NCBI RefSeq assembly: GCF_009741265.1
Contig: NZ_WOWL01000001.1
Span: 1,240,001-1,304,000, forward strand
Direction of reading: 5' to 3'
From: Pseudarthrobacter sp. GA104
GTDB taxonomy: Bacteria; Actinomycetota; Actinomycetes; Actinomycetales; Micrococcaceae
DNA: 64,000 bases
In this document: in pieces, positions 63,412-64,000 of the stretch
Numbering within the stretch: the stretch's first letter is position 1
Layout: each line of letters starts with the position of its first letter
Translations under genes and position numbers: made by a program
Notes under the pieces: model-generated
Databases searched by the model: none
Told to the model about the DNA's origin: nothing
The model's input: only the letters and a program-made list of their open reading frames with translations

Positions 63412-63845
63412 AGGACCGCATTGTGGTCTCCGCCGTCTGCGTGTTCGACGACGCCGGCCGGCTCCTCACGGTGAGGAAGCGCGGCACGGCAATGTTCATG
63501 CACCCGGGCGGGAAGCCGGAGGCCGGCGAAACAGCTGTCCAGGCGGCAGCCCGGGAGCTGGCTGAAGAAGTTGGCATCGTCCTCGACCCACGTGAACTGC
63601 AGCTGATGGGCGTCTGGATTGCCGATGCCGCGAACGAGGCCGCCACTGATATTGAAGCCACCGTCTTCACTGCGCCGGGCACATGGGCGGCCCGCCCCTC
63701 GGCGGAGATCGAAGAAATCCGCTGGCTGGACCTGGCTGCCCTGGGCAGCGGCACGGAACCCGTCGAAGACCTGGCACCGCTGCTGACGGACCACATCCTG
63801 CCCGAGCTCGCCGCCAGGCCGGGCAGCGCTCCCTTGGGAGCCTAG
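63408..63845 (+). CDS. Nudix hydrolase
   Basis: The 145-residue enzyme has a full Nudix box, [24 protein letters not shown] (Gx5Ex7REUxEExGU), with the metal-binding REUxEE helix. Nudix enzymes cleave nucleoside diphosphate derivatives; the substrate is unknown. ATG 63408 overlaps the DUF6314-like stop (ATGA), so the pair is coupled. The frame extends upstream through the DUF6314 gene but is not coding there. It overlaps the convergent ABC gene stop by 4 nt. Confidence 0.92.
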   Translation: MKDRIVVSAVCVFDDAGRLLTVRKRGTAMFMHPGGKPEAGETAVQAAARELAEEVGIVLDPRELQLMGVWIADAANEAATDIEATVFTAPGTWAARPSAEIEEIRWLDLAALGSGTEPVEDLAPLLTDHILPELAARPGSAPLGA

Positions 63846-64000
63846 AACTCCGGAACTGCTTCCTGGGCTACTGCCGTGGCCTCGTTGAACTGCGTCCGGT
63901 AAAGCTCGGCGTACCGCCCTTCGGCAGCAAGCAGTTCGGTGTGGGTCCCGCGTTCCACGATCCGGCCGTCCTCCACTACCAGGATGGCGTCCGCGGCCCG
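63842..64000 (-). CDS. ABC exporter, C-terminal end (partial)
   Basis: Only the last 52 residues are in the window: [18 protein letters not shown] followed by [16 protein letters not shown]. This is the H-loop to C-terminal part of an exporter-type nucleotide-binding domain, as in the gene at 9805. The gene continues beyond the window edge. Partner and substrate cannot be judged. Confidence 0.85.
   Translation of the reverse strand, partial: RAADAILVVEDGRIVERGTHTELLAAEGRYAELYRTQFNEATAVAQEAVPEF

Noticed and set aside
1-64000. CRISPR arrays, insertion sequences, prophage or integron features
   Set aside because: No regularly spaced direct repeats, transposase or integrase motifs, or phage genes were found on either strand.

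Overview
The window looks like chromosomal DNA of an Arthrobacter/Pseudarthrobacter-type actinobacterium (Micrococcaceae). The evidence is high GC, frequent GTG/TTG starts, many 1-4 nt start/stop overlaps, actinobacterial families (BsaP after BioB, a Cgl0158-like aldolase in an iol operon, a GntR-type IolR-like regulator) and very long antisense frames that carry no domains. The genus is inferred from gene style, not from a marker gene. I see no insertion sequence, prophage or CRISPR array, and no gap between genes exceeds about 300 bases.

Layout. 0-2.3 kb: bioB, a BsaP-like helper gene, an FMN-binding (PPOX) protein and an orphan Vsr mismatch endonuclease. 2.5-5.5 kb: a degenerate Hpt protein and a divergent response regulator/histidine kinase pair. 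5.4-8.9 kb: a two-gene McrBC restriction system. 9-13.6 kb: a thioesterase coupled to a heterodimeric ABC exporter. 13.8-15.9 kb: a MarR regulator and a 14-TM drug exporter, with a clear operator. 16-21.3 kb: a ureohydrolase, a ThDP decarboxylase-like enzyme, an XRE-cupin regulator and a sodium:solute symporter, which I read as a guanidino-compound (arginine transaminase-type) pathway. 21.4-25.2 kb: a small acidic protein, a ferritin-VIT1 fusion, an exported metalloprotease and a LOG-family enzyme.

25.3-52.3 kb is the core of the window: a 27-kb cyclitol (inositol) catabolic island. It holds the full iol set (iolC, a candidate aldolase, iolD, iolA, iolE, iolG, iolH, an iolT-like transporter, and a separate iolB behind a GntR regulator). 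It also has a second sugar transporter, an ABC importer operon, six Gfo/Idh/MocA dehydrogenases, four xylose-isomerase-like TIM barrels and two LacI regulators. A recurring 10-bp motif, TGT(A/C)CTGACA with close variants, lies in nearly every promoter region of the island and suggests one IolR-like regulon, which would also include a tautomerase gene. The ABC importer's substrate-binding gene has a one-base frameshift in a C run.

52.4-64 kb is ordinary chromosome: an ArsR/SRPBCC pair, sucCD, a lipoprotein, a glycosyltransferase, a PcrA/UvrD helicase, an inositol-monophosphatase-family enzyme, two small membrane proteins, tRNA-Arg(CCT), a DUF6314-like protein starting right at the tRNA end, a Nudix hydrolase and the 3' end of another ABC exporter.
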